From NCBI RefSeq assembly GCF_019656335.1, contig NZ_BPLZ01000001.1, positions 62,001-126,000 of the forward strand: a stretch of DNA of 64,000 nt, written 5' to 3'. How positions within the stretch are numbered: position 1 is the stretch's first letter; each line of letters starts with the position of its first letter. The notes beneath the pieces were generated by a model that saw only the letters and a program-made list of their open reading frames with translations, was not told the origin of the DNA and ran no database searches. Of the stretch, positions 31,228 to 39,937 are shown piece after piece. Source of the DNA: Pseudomonas sp. NCCP-436 (GTDB lineage: Bacteria > Pseudomonadota > Gammaproteobacteria > Pseudomonadales > Pseudomonadaceae). Made by a program: the position numbers and the translations under genes.

Positions 31228-32243
31228 TGCAGCTCCAGCAGCATGCCGCCCAGCGAAAGCCCGGCGCCGGTGCCGAGTAGCAGCACGCGCTGGCCGGCGT
31301 CGATACGACCGTCGCGCAGGCCGATGTCGAGGGCGGTCGGCAGCGAGGCGGCCACCTGATTGCCGTACTCGGCAAAAATGTCAATCACCTGCTCGCTGGC
31401 AAAACCCAGGCGTTTGCGCAGGTGTTCCATCGCCAGGTGACTGGCCTGGTGCGGAACCACCCGGTCGATTTGCACCTGCTGCAAGCCCGCCTCATCGAGC
31501 AGTGATTGCAGAAATGCCGGCAGATGAGTCGAGGCCAGGCGGAATACCGCCTTGCCCTGCATGCTGAAGCGGCTCAGTGCGGCGAAGTTCTGCTCGCCGC
31601 GCGACGGATGATGACGTGAGCCGCCCGCGGCGATCTGGCACAGCGTGGCGCCCTCGGAGTAGGTGCGCAGCTGCGCCGCGAGAATGTTCAGCCTCAGCCC
31701 GTCGCCATCGTGCCCGAGCACCACAGCGGCGGCGCCGTCGCCGAAGATGGCGGCGCTGTGCAGCTGCTGCCAGTCCAGGCCGCAGGAGGCGATATCGGCG
31801 CATACCAGCAGCACCCGGCGATAACGCCCGGCTGCCAGCGCCCAGGAAATCTGATCCAGGGCAGCGATGAAGCCCAGGCAGCTGGCGTTGATGTCGAAGG
31901 CGGGAATGCCGCTTGCGCCCAGGCCAAGTTCGCGGTGGATGAGCGCGGCATTGCAGGGCATGCCCTGATCCATGGTGCCGCTGGCGGCGATCACGCAGTC
32001 GAGCTCCCCGGCAGTCAGCCCGGCGGCCTGCAGCGCCTTCTGCGCGGCCTGCGAGGCAAGGGCGGCGGCAGTGTCTGCGGCAGATGCCACGGCGCGGCTG
32101 CGTACGCCGCTCAGGCGTTCGGTGCTGCCGTCGGGCAGGCCGAGAGAACGGTCGATTTCGCTGCTCTTCAGGCGCTGCGCTGGCAGGGCATGGCCGCTAC
32201 CCAGCAGTGTCAGGATGCGGCGCGGTAAGGAGTCGACTGGCAT
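31224..32243 (-). CDS. 3-oxoacyl-ACP synthase III-like (KAS III/OleA-type) condensing enzyme, first gene of the cluster
   Basis: About 339 residues from MPVDSLPRRILTLLGSGHA. The frame is open to an ATG at 32282, and neither start has a clear ribosome site. The catalytic triad is complete: Cys in DINASCLGFIAAL, His in VPHQASHLAM and Asn in YGNQVAASLPTAL. It should condense two acyl thioesters or an acyl with a malonyl unit. It leads a seven-gene operon, unlike housekeeping fabH, and has an OleD-like neighbour, so a dedicated secondary-metabolite or long-chain ketone role is inferred. Confidence 0.88.
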   Translation of the reverse strand: MPVDSLPRRILTLLGSGHALPAQRLKSSEIDRSLGLPDGSTERLSGVRSRAVASAADTAAALASQAAQKALQAAGLTAGELDCVIAASGTMDQGMPCNAALIHRELGLGASGIPAFDINASCLGFIAALDQISWALAAGRYRRVLLVCADIASCGLDWQQLHSAAIFGDGAAAVVLGHDGDGLRLNILAAQLRTYSEGATLCQIAAGGSRHHPSRGEQNFAALSRFSMQGKAVFRLASTHLPAFLQSLLDEAGLQQVQIDRVVPHQASHLAMEHLRKRLGFASEQVIDIFAEYGNQVAASLPTALDIGLRDGRIDAGQRVLLLGTGAGLSLGGMLLELQ

Positions 32244-32539
32244 GCACAGTCCATTGTTCAGGCATCGGTTGTAGCCCGCCATGATGAACCAGCGGGGCGT
32301 TCAAGCCTACTCCCCATGCAGCCTTGCGCTGTTTTTTCGTGAGCCAGGGCGCTATTGCTCCCGGAGCGCTCGTCAGTATCCGGCGGCGGCCGCCATTCGG
32401 CGCTTTGTGTGTGCGTGCCCGGGGTAGCAAACTGCTCTGGTCTCAGCGCAGCACGAGGGCTCGCCTGAGCTTTTTGCTGGGCGCCTGCGCGCTAATGCGT
32501 TATTAAGGGCGACATCGCTTGTCCATTCATGGAGCCGTC

Positions 32540-32806
32540 ATGTCGAACCAGCGTCAGCAGGTGCGTACCCCGATGAAGTGTCGGATCAAGATCAGCCATC
32601 CGAATTTCGGTGAACTGCTGGCGCAGACACGCGACCTGTCCGACAGCGGCGTCTATGTGAAGCACCCGGATATGGCGGCTCTGTCGATTGGCGCGGAAGT
32701 GACCGGCCAGGTGCAGGACCTGCCCTTTCCCGCGCCGGTACTGAAGATGGAAGTGATGCGCGTGGACGCCGAAGGGGCTGGCCTGCGGTTTATCGGCGAA
32801 GCCTGA
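32540..32806 (+). CDS. PilZ-domain protein
   Basis: 88 residues from MSNQRQQVRTPMKCRIKIS. A PilZ-type beta-barrel is indicated by RDLSDSGVYVKHPD (the D/NxSxxG motif) near residue 38, and an arginine (RQQVRTP) sits near the N-terminus. PilZ domains bind cyclic di-GMP. The syntenic backbone gene in P. aeruginosa follows lpxL directly, so the seven-gene cluster has been inserted between them here. Confidence 0.88.
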   Translation: MSNQRQQVRTPMKCRIKISHPNFGELLAQTRDLSDSGVYVKHPDMAALSIGAEVTGQVQDLPFPAPVLKMEVMRVDAEGAGLRFIGEA

Positions 32807-32905
32807 ACGAGGCTGCCCAACCGGCAGGCGCAATGAATGCCGGATGACGCTCCAGCAGGCGCTTCAGCCGTGATTTTTTGCCGGCTTCGGCGCCGCTGAA
32901 GTGCA

Positions 32906-33730
32906 TCAGTGCGCTTCGTTGACCGCGCTGAGAAAGGCCTGCGTGCGCTCCTGTTGCGGGTTGCCGAACAGCTGCTCCGGGGTGCCCTGTTCGTGAATGC
33001 AGCCCTGGTGGAAGAAGCACACACGGTCGGCGAACTCGCGGGCGAAGCCCATCTGGTGAGTGACCATCAGCATGGTCAGGTTGTGTTCGCTGCCCAGGCG
33101 GCGGATCACGTTGAGCACCTCGCCGCACAGTTCGGGGTCGAGTGCCGAAGTCACCTCGTCGAACAGCATCACCTTGGGCCGCATGGCCAGGGCGCGGGCG
33201 ATGGCCACGCGTTGCTGCTGGCCGCCCGATAGCTGCGAGGGATAGTGGCCGAGCTTCTCGCCCAGACCGACCATCGCCAGCAGGTCCTCGGCGCGTTCCG
33301 TGGCTTCCTTCTTGCTCATGCCCAGCACCTGCACCGGAGCCTCGATGACGTTCTGCAGCGCGCTCATGTGCGGGAACAGGTTGAAGCTCTGGAACACCAT
33401 GCCGATCTTGCCGCGCACCTTGCGCTGGTGGCTGGCGCTGGCCGGCACCAGGCGGCCAGCGCGCGCGGGCATGTGGGTCAGCGGCTCGCCGTCGACCATG
33501 ATCAGGCCTTCGTCGATGGTCTCCAGGGTCATCAGTGCGCGCAGCAGGGTGGACTTGCCCGAGCCGCTGGGGCCGATGATGGCGACCTTCTCGCCCTCGT
33601 TCACCTCGAGGTTGAGGTTGTTCAGGCAGGTGAAGTTGCCGTAACGCTTGGTCACGTCGGTGAAGCGGACGATGGGCTGGGTCATGGTCGAATTCTCTGC
33701 CGCGGCGGGCGAATGGAGAAAGGCGGTCAT
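32906..33730 (-). CDS. ehuA: ectoine/hydroxyectoine ABC transporter ATPase EhuA
   Basis: 274 residues from the ATG at 33730, which overlaps the ehuD stop (ATGA) and follows a strong GGAGGTAA ribosome site. A second ATG 15 codons in (MTQPIVRFTDVTKRYG) is where many homologues begin. Walker A is GPSGSGKST, the signature is LSGGQQQRVAIARAL, and Walker B is VMLFDEVTSALD. It energises polar-amino-acid-type uptake. Assignment to ectoine rests on the flanking catabolic genes. Confidence 0.9.
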   Translation of the reverse strand: MTAFLHSPAAAENSTMTQPIVRFTDVTKRYGNFTCLNNLNLEVNEGEKVAIIGPSGSGKSTLLRALMTLETIDEGLIMVDGEPLTHMPARAGRLVPASASHQRKVRGKIGMVFQSFNLFPHMSALQNVIEAPVQVLGMSKKEATERAEDLLAMVGLGEKLGHYPSQLSGGQQQRVAIARALAMRPKVMLFDEVTSALDPELCGEVLNVIRRLGSEHNLTMLMVTHQMGFAREFADRVCFFHQGCIHEQGTPEQLFGNPQQERTQAFLSAVNEAH

Positions 33731-34389
33731 CGTGGGGTTACCTCCAGGCGGTCTTCCATGCGCCGCACGCACCAGGCCAGAGCCAGGCTGAGGGCAAGGA
33801 AGAACAGGCCAACCATGGTGATGGGTTCAAGGTAGCGGAAACTCTCGGAGCCGATGTTCTTGGCCTGCTGCATGATCTCGACCACGGTGATGGCCGACAG
33901 CACCGGCGTGTCCTTGAGCATCGCCACCAGGTAGTTGCCCAGTGCCGGCAGGATCGGGCGCAGCGCCTGCGGCAGGATGATGTTGCGGTAGGCGGTCAGC
34001 GGCGCCATGTTCAGCGCCGTCACCGCCTCCCACTGGCCGCGCGGCACGGCGTCGAGGCCGGCGCGGTACACCTCGGCGGTGTAGCAGGCGTAGTGCAGGG
34101 CAATGCCGAGGATGCCCGCCTGCAGCGCGGTGAGGTTCAGTCCGTAGTTGGGGAACACGTAGAACAGGAAGTACACCTGGATCAGCAGTGGCGTGCTGCG
34201 GATGAACTCGATCAGCCCGGCCACCGGCCAGGACAGCCACAGCTGGTTGCTGCGCCGGGCGATGGCCAGCAGCAGGCCGACGACGATGGCGATGGCGAAG
34301 CCGGCGAAGGTGATCAGCAGGGTATTGAGCGAGGCCTTGAGCAGGTCCGGGAGGATGCTCAGGGCGAAATCCCAGTCGAAGAAGTTCAT
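33727..34389 (-). CDS. ehuD: ectoine/hydroxyectoine ABC transporter permease EhuD
   Basis: A 220-residue HisM-type permease with about five membrane helices and the EAA loop around REAVTALNMAPL-like residues (here QWEAVTALNMAPLTAYRN). FFDWDFALSILPDLLKASL precedes the first helix. Its start overlaps the ehuC stop as ATGA, and its stop overlaps ehuA. It forms the membrane channel with EhuC. Confidence 0.9.
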   Translation of the reverse strand: MNFFDWDFALSILPDLLKASLNTLLITFAGFAIAIVVGLLLAIARRSNQLWLSWPVAGLIEFIRSTPLLIQVYFLFYVFPNYGLNLTALQAGILGIALHYACYTAEVYRAGLDAVPRGQWEAVTALNMAPLTAYRNIILPQALRPILPALGNYLVAMLKDTPVLSAITVVEIMQQAKNIGSESFRYLEPITMVGLFFLALSLALAWCVRRMEDRLEVTPR

Positions 34390-35045
34390 TGCAGGCCACC
34401 TCGGATTCGGCCACGGCTGAGGCGGAGTTCAACCATGCGCATGCCCAGGTTGATCACCTGCGCCATGAGGAAGTACAGCACCAGTGCCAGGGCGAAGATC
34501 TCCAGGGTCATGAAGGTCGCCTGATCCAGCTGGCGGGAGCGGAAGGCGAGGTCGGACAGGGTGATCAGCGACACCAGGGAGGTGTTCTTCAAAAGCTCGA
34601 TCAGCAGGTTGGTGCCGGGCGGAATCGCAGCCAGCAGCGCCTGCGGCAGGATGATGCGCAGGAAGCGTTTCGATGGCCGCATGTTCAGAGCGGTACAGGC
34701 CTCGTACTGGCCCTTGGCCACCGAGCGGATGGCACCGCGCATCACCTCCGCGCCATAGGCACCGATGTGCAGGCCGAGGCCGACGATGGCCACGGTGTAG
34801 GCGCTCATCTCGACGTTGAACGGCGGCATCGGCAGCACGAAGTACAGCCAGAACAGCTGCACCAGCAGCGAGGTGCCGCGGAATATCTCGATATAGGTGA
34901 TGGCCAGCCAGCGCAGCGGGGCGATGGGTGACAGCCGGCCGAGGGCGGCGATGACTGCCGAGACGATGGCCAGCAGCGAGCCCCAGAAGGTGACTTGCAC
35001 GGTGACCCAGGCGCCTTGCAGCAGCAGGGGAAGAAGATCGGTCAT
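34386..35045 (-). CDS. ehuC: ectoine/hydroxyectoine ABC transporter permease EhuC
   Basis: A 219-residue membrane permease of the polar amino-acid type. It has an EAA-like loop (QYEACTALNMRPSKRFLR) and a glycine-proline IILPQALLAAIPP segment. It is 64 bp after ehuB and coupled to ehuD. The order ehuB-C-D-A is that of ectoine importers in rhizobia and other proteobacteria. Confidence 0.9.
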   Translation of the reverse strand: MTDLLPLLLQGAWVTVQVTFWGSLLAIVSAVIAALGRLSPIAPLRWLAITYIEIFRGTSLLVQLFWLYFVLPMPPFNVEMSAYTVAIVGLGLHIGAYGAEVMRGAIRSVAKGQYEACTALNMRPSKRFLRIILPQALLAAIPPGTNLLIELLKNTSLVSLITLSDLAFRSRQLDQATFMTLEIFALALVLYFLMAQVINLGMRMVELRLSRGRIRGGLQ

Positions 35046-35109
35046 GAATGTCTACCGCTCTATGTTCGAAAACGTGCCACGCACTATGGTGCGTGGCGGG
35101 GTTCGCTCA

Positions 35110-35955
35110 TTACTGGCCGCAGAGTTCGGCGGCGGTCTTGTCGGTGATGTTGGACTGGTCGAAACCGAAGGGCTTGACCGTGGCCAGGTGCTCTTCGCTG
35201 CCGATCCACTCCTTCAGCTGGGCATTGACCGCATCACGCAGTTCCTTGTCTTCCGGACGGAAGGCCAGGGCGCCGTAGCCGGTGTGGGCGGGATCGTCCT
35301 TGAACTCGGCGATGGCTTCCACGCTGCTGCCGCCTTTCTCGGCCAGGCCCTTCATGGTCAGCTGAGTGCCGACCGCGGCATCGGCACGACCGGCGCGCAC
35401 CGCCTGCAGCTGCGCGGTGGTGTCCGGCACCTGGAGGATCTGACTGTCGCTGATGCCGGCATTGCGGGCATAGGCCAGGTTCACCGTGCCGGACATGATC
35501 GCCAGCTTGGCACCGCTCTTGGCGATGTCTTCGTAGCTGTGCAGATTCTTCGGATTGCCGGCCTTGGTCAGCAGGGTGTCGGGCAGCTGGTAGTGCGGAT
35601 CGGTGAACAGCACCTGCTTGCAGCGCTCGGGCGTGATGTACATGCCGGCGGCGATCAGGTCGAAGCGACTGGCGCGCAGGCCGGGGATCAGCGAACCCCA
35701 TTCGGTCAGCACCGGATTGACCTTCTCGACGCCCATGCGCTCGAAGATCTTCTTGACGATTTCCGGCGATTCACCGGTAACGCTGCCGTCGAGGGCGGTA
35801 TAGGCGAACGGCGTTTCGTTGGCGTAACCGATGCGTACGCTGCTGCTGTCCCTGACCTTGTCCAGGGTCGAGGCCTGAGCACAGACCGTGAAGCCGGCTA
35901 GCAGGACGGAGGTCAGCGCGAGGCGGCTGAAGCGAGAGGGGATAACGCTACTCAT
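35110..35955 (-). CDS. ehuB: ectoine/hydroxyectoine-binding periplasmic protein EhuB
   Basis: A 281-residue solute-binding protein (SBP_bac_3 fold) with an N-terminal signal peptide (SRLALTSVLLAGFTVCAQAS, cleaved near residue 28). The mature start DKVRDSSSVRIGYANETPF and the VTGESPEIVKKIFERMG block fit EhuB. It delivers ectoine to EhuCD. It is transcribed divergently from enuR, and the 233-bp gap between them should hold both promoters and the regulator site. Confidence 0.9.
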   Translation of the reverse strand: MSSVIPSRFSRLALTSVLLAGFTVCAQASTLDKVRDSSSVRIGYANETPFAYTALDGSVTGESPEIVKKIFERMGVEKVNPVLTEWGSLIPGLRASRFDLIAAGMYITPERCKQVLFTDPHYQLPDTLLTKAGNPKNLHSYEDIAKSGAKLAIMSGTVNLAYARNAGISDSQILQVPDTTAQLQAVRAGRADAAVGTQLTMKGLAEKGGSSVEAIAEFKDDPAHTGYGALAFRPEDKELRDAVNAQLKEWIGSEEHLATVKPFGFDQSNITDKTAAELCGQ

Positions 35956-36188
35956 CTTGGTATTCTCCTGTTTCTTGTAGTCCGCCAGTGGCGGTGTGCT
36001 GTGTTAGGAGGCAGGTAAATCAAGAGCGTTGTTGGCGCGCTATGCGCCGGGTGGCATTTTTGGAGGTCTGTTTCCACCCGTGGCTCAAGCATACAAAGGC
36101 TTTTTTCGCTGCGGCATTGCACTAGGACAATTGAATCGCAACCCCGCACGCGTGATGCTGGGGCACAGTCGCCAGTAGAGAGCCGTCG

Positions 36189-37586
36189 ATGCAGAACTGG
36201 AAGAAGGCCCTGGCCAACGCGCGCCCGGGCGAGTCGAAATACAAGCTCCTGGTTCAGGCGGTCGCCGCCGATATCGAACAGGGTACCCTGATCGAAGGCC
36301 AGCGGTTGCCACCGCAACGTCAGGTTTCGGATGCGCTGGGCATCAGCGTGCAGACCGTGACCAACGCCTACAAGGAACTGGAACGCCAGGGCCGCGTGCG
36401 CTGCGAGGTGGGGCGTGGCAGCTTCGTTTCAAGGCGCACCAGCGAGCGCGTGGCCACCAGCATGCTCGACCGTACCGAGCAGGCGCTGATGGACTTCTCC
36501 AATGCGCGCATTCTGCATACTGACGCCCACGACCGCCTGTGGCGGCAGACCTGCCTGGAGTTGGCGCAGGAGGTCGACCAGCCGTGGATTCACGCCTTTC
36601 GTCCGATCGCCGGCATGCAGCATCAGCGCGAGGCCGCGGTGCGCTGGCTGGCGCGTCTGGGCATGGATGTCGGCACCGAGGACGTGTTGCTGACCAGCGG
36701 CGCTGCCCACGCCATCTTCCTTGCTCTGGCCACATTGGCCGGGCCAGACGACGTGGTGCTCTGCGAAGGCCTGACCGACCACGGCGCTATCGGCAGTTCG
36801 CAGGTGCTCGGTTTCACCCTCAAGGGCCTGGAGATGGATCGCTACGGGCTCAATCCCGAGCATTTCGAGGACATGTGTGGCAACGAGCGCATCACCGCGC
36901 TGGTCTGCACGCCCAACCTGAACAATCCCACCAGTGCGCTGATGCCCGACGAGCGCCGCCGCGAGATCGCCGAAATCGCCCGCCGCTATGGCGTGTACAT
37001 CATCGAGGACGACGTCTACGGCCCGCTGCTGGCCGGTCAGCAGGTCACGCGGCCGCTCAGCCACTATGCACCGGAGCTGTCGTTCTATTGCACCAGCATG
37101 ACCAAGTCGGTGCTCACCGGTCTGCGCATCGGCTATCTGGTGATGCCCAAGCGCCTGGCTTTGCGCACCGAGAGCATCCTGCGGGTCAACAGCTGGATGG
37201 CGCCGTCGCTGCTGGGTGAGATCGCCACACGCTGGATCAATTCCGGCGAGGCCGAGGATCTGGTGCAGCTGCAGCGCCAGCTGCTGGCCAACCGGCAGGC
37301 GCTGGTGGAAAAGGAACTGGGCGAGCACCTGATCGGCAACCACCCCTATTCGCTGAACAGCTGGCTGCGCGTGCCCGAAGGCTGGGATACCGACAGCCTG
37401 CTGCGTGAGCTGCGCCGGCGCAACGTCGCGCTGACCCTGCCCGATCCCTTCGTTCCGCCGGGCATGCCGCGGCCGCGCGCGGTACGCCTGTGCGTCGGTG
37501 CCGAATGCAGTGAAGCGAAGATGCGCCAGGGCGTGCGGATCGTGCGTGACGTCTTCGAGCAGTACCCGAAGGTGCATGATTTCTAG
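36189..37586 (+). CDS. enuR: MocR-family ectoine-responsive regulator EnuR
   Basis: 465 residues: an N-terminal GntR winged helix (LPPQRQVSDALGISVQTVTNA, shortened here to the core LPPQRQVSDALGIS) followed by a fold-type I aminotransferase domain. The PLP lysine is in SMTKSVLTGLRIGYL near residue 306. EnuR-type repressors bind PLP and respond to N-acetyl-diaminobutyrate and diaminobutyrate, intermediates of ectoine breakdown. It lies between divergent ehuB and the downstream eut genes, as expected for a local regulator. Confidence 0.88.
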   Translation: MQNWKKALANARPGESKYKLLVQAVAADIEQGTLIEGQRLPPQRQVSDALGISVQTVTNAYKELERQGRVRCEVGRGSFVSRRTSERVATSMLDRTEQALMDFSNARILHTDAHDRLWRQTCLELAQEVDQPWIHAFRPIAGMQHQREAAVRWLARLGMDVGTEDVLLTSGAAHAIFLALATLAGPDDVVLCEGLTDHGAIGSSQVLGFTLKGLEMDRYGLNPEHFEDMCGNERITALVCTPNLNNPTSALMPDERRREIAEIARRYGVYIIEDDVYGPLLAGQQVTRPLSHYAPELSFYCTSMTKSVLTGLRIGYLVMPKRLALRTESILRVNSWMAPSLLGEIATRWINSGEAEDLVQLQRQLLANRQALVEKELGEHLIGNHPYSLNSWLRVPEGWDTDSLLRELRRRNVALTLPDPFVPPGMPRPRAVRLCVGAECSEAKMRQGVRIVRDVFEQYPKVHDF

Positions 37587-37600
37587 CACGGTAAGAAGTT

Positions 37601-37835
37601 TCGCGGCTGAAGCCGCTCCTACAACATCTCCGACGGTATAAGGATTTAGCCCCCTCTCCCGCTTGCGGGAGAGGGTTGGGGAGAGGGGCTCTTGTAGCCC
37701 GGATGAAATTCGGGAGTGGTTTGTTCCAATGCTTCCCGGATTTCATCCAGGCTACAAGCGGGTGCACGCGGCGCACCCTACGGTCGACGTGTCTGTAGGG
37801 TGCGCCATGCGCACCGATTTCCACGCGGTACAAAC
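37601..37835. repeat. cluster of intergenic palindromic (REP-like) repeats between enuR and eutB
   Basis: Four separate inverted repeats are stacked in about 235 bp. GCGGCT-ga-AGCCGC (37603-37616), followed by TCCTACAA, resembles the Pseudomonas REP core. CCCTCTCCCGC-tt and its complement lie at 37652-37675. A roughly 25-bp pair starting CTTGTAGCCCGGATG lies at 37691-37716 and 37732-37758. GCGCACCCTAC and its complement lie at 37771-37781 and 37795-37805. No coding capacity is seen. Such repeats may affect transcript stability or termination between enuR and eutB. Confidence 0.8.
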
Positions 37836-37921
37836 GCCCAGATAAAAAATCGTCCTAGTACATTCAGCCTCTCAATTTCCCGCCCATATACTCGGCCGCA
37901 CACCTTCACGGAACGTGCGCC

Positions 37922-38893
37922 ATGTCTTCCATCCCCTTCGATGACCTGCTTCAGGCCCGCCAGCGTATCGCCGGCCTGGTACGCCAGACGACGCTGGAGC
38001 ATTCGCCCAGCCTCAGCCGCCTGGCCGGTGTGCCGGTATGGTTGAAGCTGGAGTCGCAGCAGGCCACCGGCAGCTTCAAGCTGCGTGGTGCGAGCAACGC
38101 AGTGGCGCAGCTGGATGATGCGCAGAAGCGCCTCGGCGTGGTCACTGCGTCCACCGGCAACCACGGCCGCGCGCTGGCCTTCGCCGCCGCGCAGCAGGGC
38201 GTGAAGGCGATCGTCTGCCTCTCCGAGCTGGTGCCGCAGAACAAGGTGCGCGCCATTCGTGAACTGGGCGCCGAGGTGGTGATCAGCGGTCGCAGCCAGG
38301 ACGACGCCCAGCTCGAAGCCCTGCGCATCGCCCGCGATCAGGGCGCCGCGTTCATCCCGCCCTTCGACCACCCGCACGTGATCGCCGGCCAGGGCAGCCT
38401 GGGCCTGGAGATTCTCGAGCAGTGTCCGGACGTCTGCGAAGTGCTGGTGCCGTTGTCCGGCGGTGGCCTGTTCGCCGGCGTGGCGCTGGCGATCAAGGCG
38501 GCCAGCCCGGCGATTCGCACCCACGGCATCAGCATGCAGCTGGGCGCGGCGATGCACGCCAGCCTGCAGGCCGGCGAGCCGGTGGAGGTGCAAGAGCTGC
38601 CGACCCTGGCCGACTCGCTCGGCGGCGGCATCGGCCTGGACAACCGTTACACCTTCGCCATCACCCGTGAGCTGTGCGACCAGGTTCATCTGCTCGACGA
38701 AGCCTCCATCGCCCGCGGCATTCGCCATGCCTACCGCGAGGAGCGGCTGGTAGTCGAAGGCGCCGCAGCGGTGGGCATCGCCGCCCTGCTCGATGGCCTG
38801 ATCGAGCCGCGCGGCCCGGTGGTGGTGGTGATCAGCGGCCGCAATATCGATATCGACCAACACCTGCGCGTGCTCAATGGCGCAGACGCCTGA
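37922..38893 (+). CDS. eutB: EutB, threonine dehydratase-like enzyme of (hydroxy)ectoine catabolism
   Basis: A 323-residue fold-type II PLP enzyme. The PLP lysine is in ATGSFKLRGASNAV near residue 50. The phosphate-binding loop is PLSGGGLFAGVALA near residue 180, and the asparagine loop is ASTGNHGRALAFA. In ectoine loci EutB works with EutC on hydroxylated intermediates of hydroxyectoine. Alone the sequence would be called a threonine/serine dehydratase, so the name rests on context. It is 9 bp before eutC. Confidence 0.88.
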   Translation: MSSIPFDDLLQARQRIAGLVRQTTLEHSPSLSRLAGVPVWLKLESQQATGSFKLRGASNAVAQLDDAQKRLGVVTASTGNHGRALAFAAAQQGVKAIVCLSELVPQNKVRAIRELGAEVVISGRSQDDAQLEALRIARDQGAAFIPPFDHPHVIAGQGSLGLEILEQCPDVCEVLVPLSGGGLFAGVALAIKAASPAIRTHGISMQLGAAMHASLQAGEPVEVQELPTLADSLGGGIGLDNRYTFAITRELCDQVHLLDEASIARGIRHAYREERLVVEGAAAVGIAALLDGLIEPRGPVVVVISGRNIDIDQHLRVLNGADA

Positions 38894-38902
38894 GGAACCT
38901 CC

Positions 38903-39880
38903 ATGGCCAAGACCCTGATTCTCAACCAGGCCGATCTGCGCGATTGCGTCGGCCTCGACACTGACAGCCTTGAGGTGGTGGAGAACGCCTTCCGTCTGCT
39001 CGCCACCGCTGCCGTGGCGATGCCGCCGATCCTGCGTCTGGACGTGCCCGAGCATAATGGCGAGGTGGACGTGAAGACCGCCTACCTGCCCGGCGTGGCG
39101 CACTTCGCGATCAAGGTCAGCCCCGGCTTCTTCGACAATCCCAAGCTCGGCCTGCCCAGCCTCAATGGCCTGATGATGCTGTTCTCGGCGCAGACCGGCC
39201 TGGCTGATGCGCTACTGCTGGATAACGGCTACCTCACCGCGGTGCGTACTGCTGCCGCTGGCGCCATCGCCGCCAAATGGCTGGCCCGCGAAGACGCCAA
39301 GGTGGTCGCCATCCTCGGTGCCGGCGAGCAGGCACGCCTGCAGTTGCAGGCCCTGCGCCTGGTGCGCGATGTAAGCGAGGTGCGTATCTGGGCGCGTGAT
39401 CCCGCCAAGGCCCAGGCCATGGCCGCCGAGCTGGACGATGCGCGCGCGGTGGACAGCGTCGACGCGGCGCTAGATGGAGCCGATATCGCCATCACCACCA
39501 CGCCCAGTCGCGAGCCGCTGATCCAGCCGCAACACCTGCGCTCCGGCCTGCATATCACTGCCATGGGCTCGGATGCCGAGCACAAGAACGAGATCGCCCC
39601 CGCCGTGCTGGCGCGGGTCGATGCCTATGTCCCCGACCGCCTGAGCCAGACCCGCGTGCTCGGCGAGCTGCACCACGCCATCGCCGCCGGCCTGGTCGCT
39701 GCCGATGCCGACTTCGCCGAACTCGGCCAGGTGATCGCCGGCCAGCGCCCGGGGCGCACCTCGGCTGCGCAGATCACTCTGTGCGACCTGACCGGTACCG
39801 GCGCGCAGGACACCGCCATCGCCAGTCTTGCCTACCAGCGCGCCGTCGCGGCCGGCAAAGGCCTCAGTTTCGATTCCTGA
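38903..39880 (+). CDS. eutC: EutC, ornithine cyclodeaminase-like enzyme of (hydroxy)ectoine catabolism
   Basis: A 325-residue protein of the ornithine cyclodeaminase/mu-crystallin family. The NAD-binding motif VAILGAGEQARLQLQAL lies near residue 135, and the N-terminal substrate region includes KVSPGFFDNP. In eut operons it partners EutB in processing hydroxyectoine derivatives. It is translationally close to eutB. The classical partner EutA is not found in this window. Confidence 0.88.
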   Translation: MAKTLILNQADLRDCVGLDTDSLEVVENAFRLLATAAVAMPPILRLDVPEHNGEVDVKTAYLPGVAHFAIKVSPGFFDNPKLGLPSLNGLMMLFSAQTGLADALLLDNGYLTAVRTAAAGAIAAKWLAREDAKVVAILGAGEQARLQLQALRLVRDVSEVRIWARDPAKAQAMAAELDDARAVDSVDAALDGADIAITTTPSREPLIQPQHLRSGLHITAMGSDAEHKNEIAPAVLARVDAYVPDRLSQTRVLGELHHAIAAGLVAADADFAELGQVIAGQRPGRTSAAQITLCDLTGTGAQDTAIASLAYQRAVAAGKGLSFDS

Positions 39881-39937
39881 AACCTACGGGCGCGGCACGC
39901 CGCGCCTGAATAACCGTTCCATCACGAGGGCAACGCA

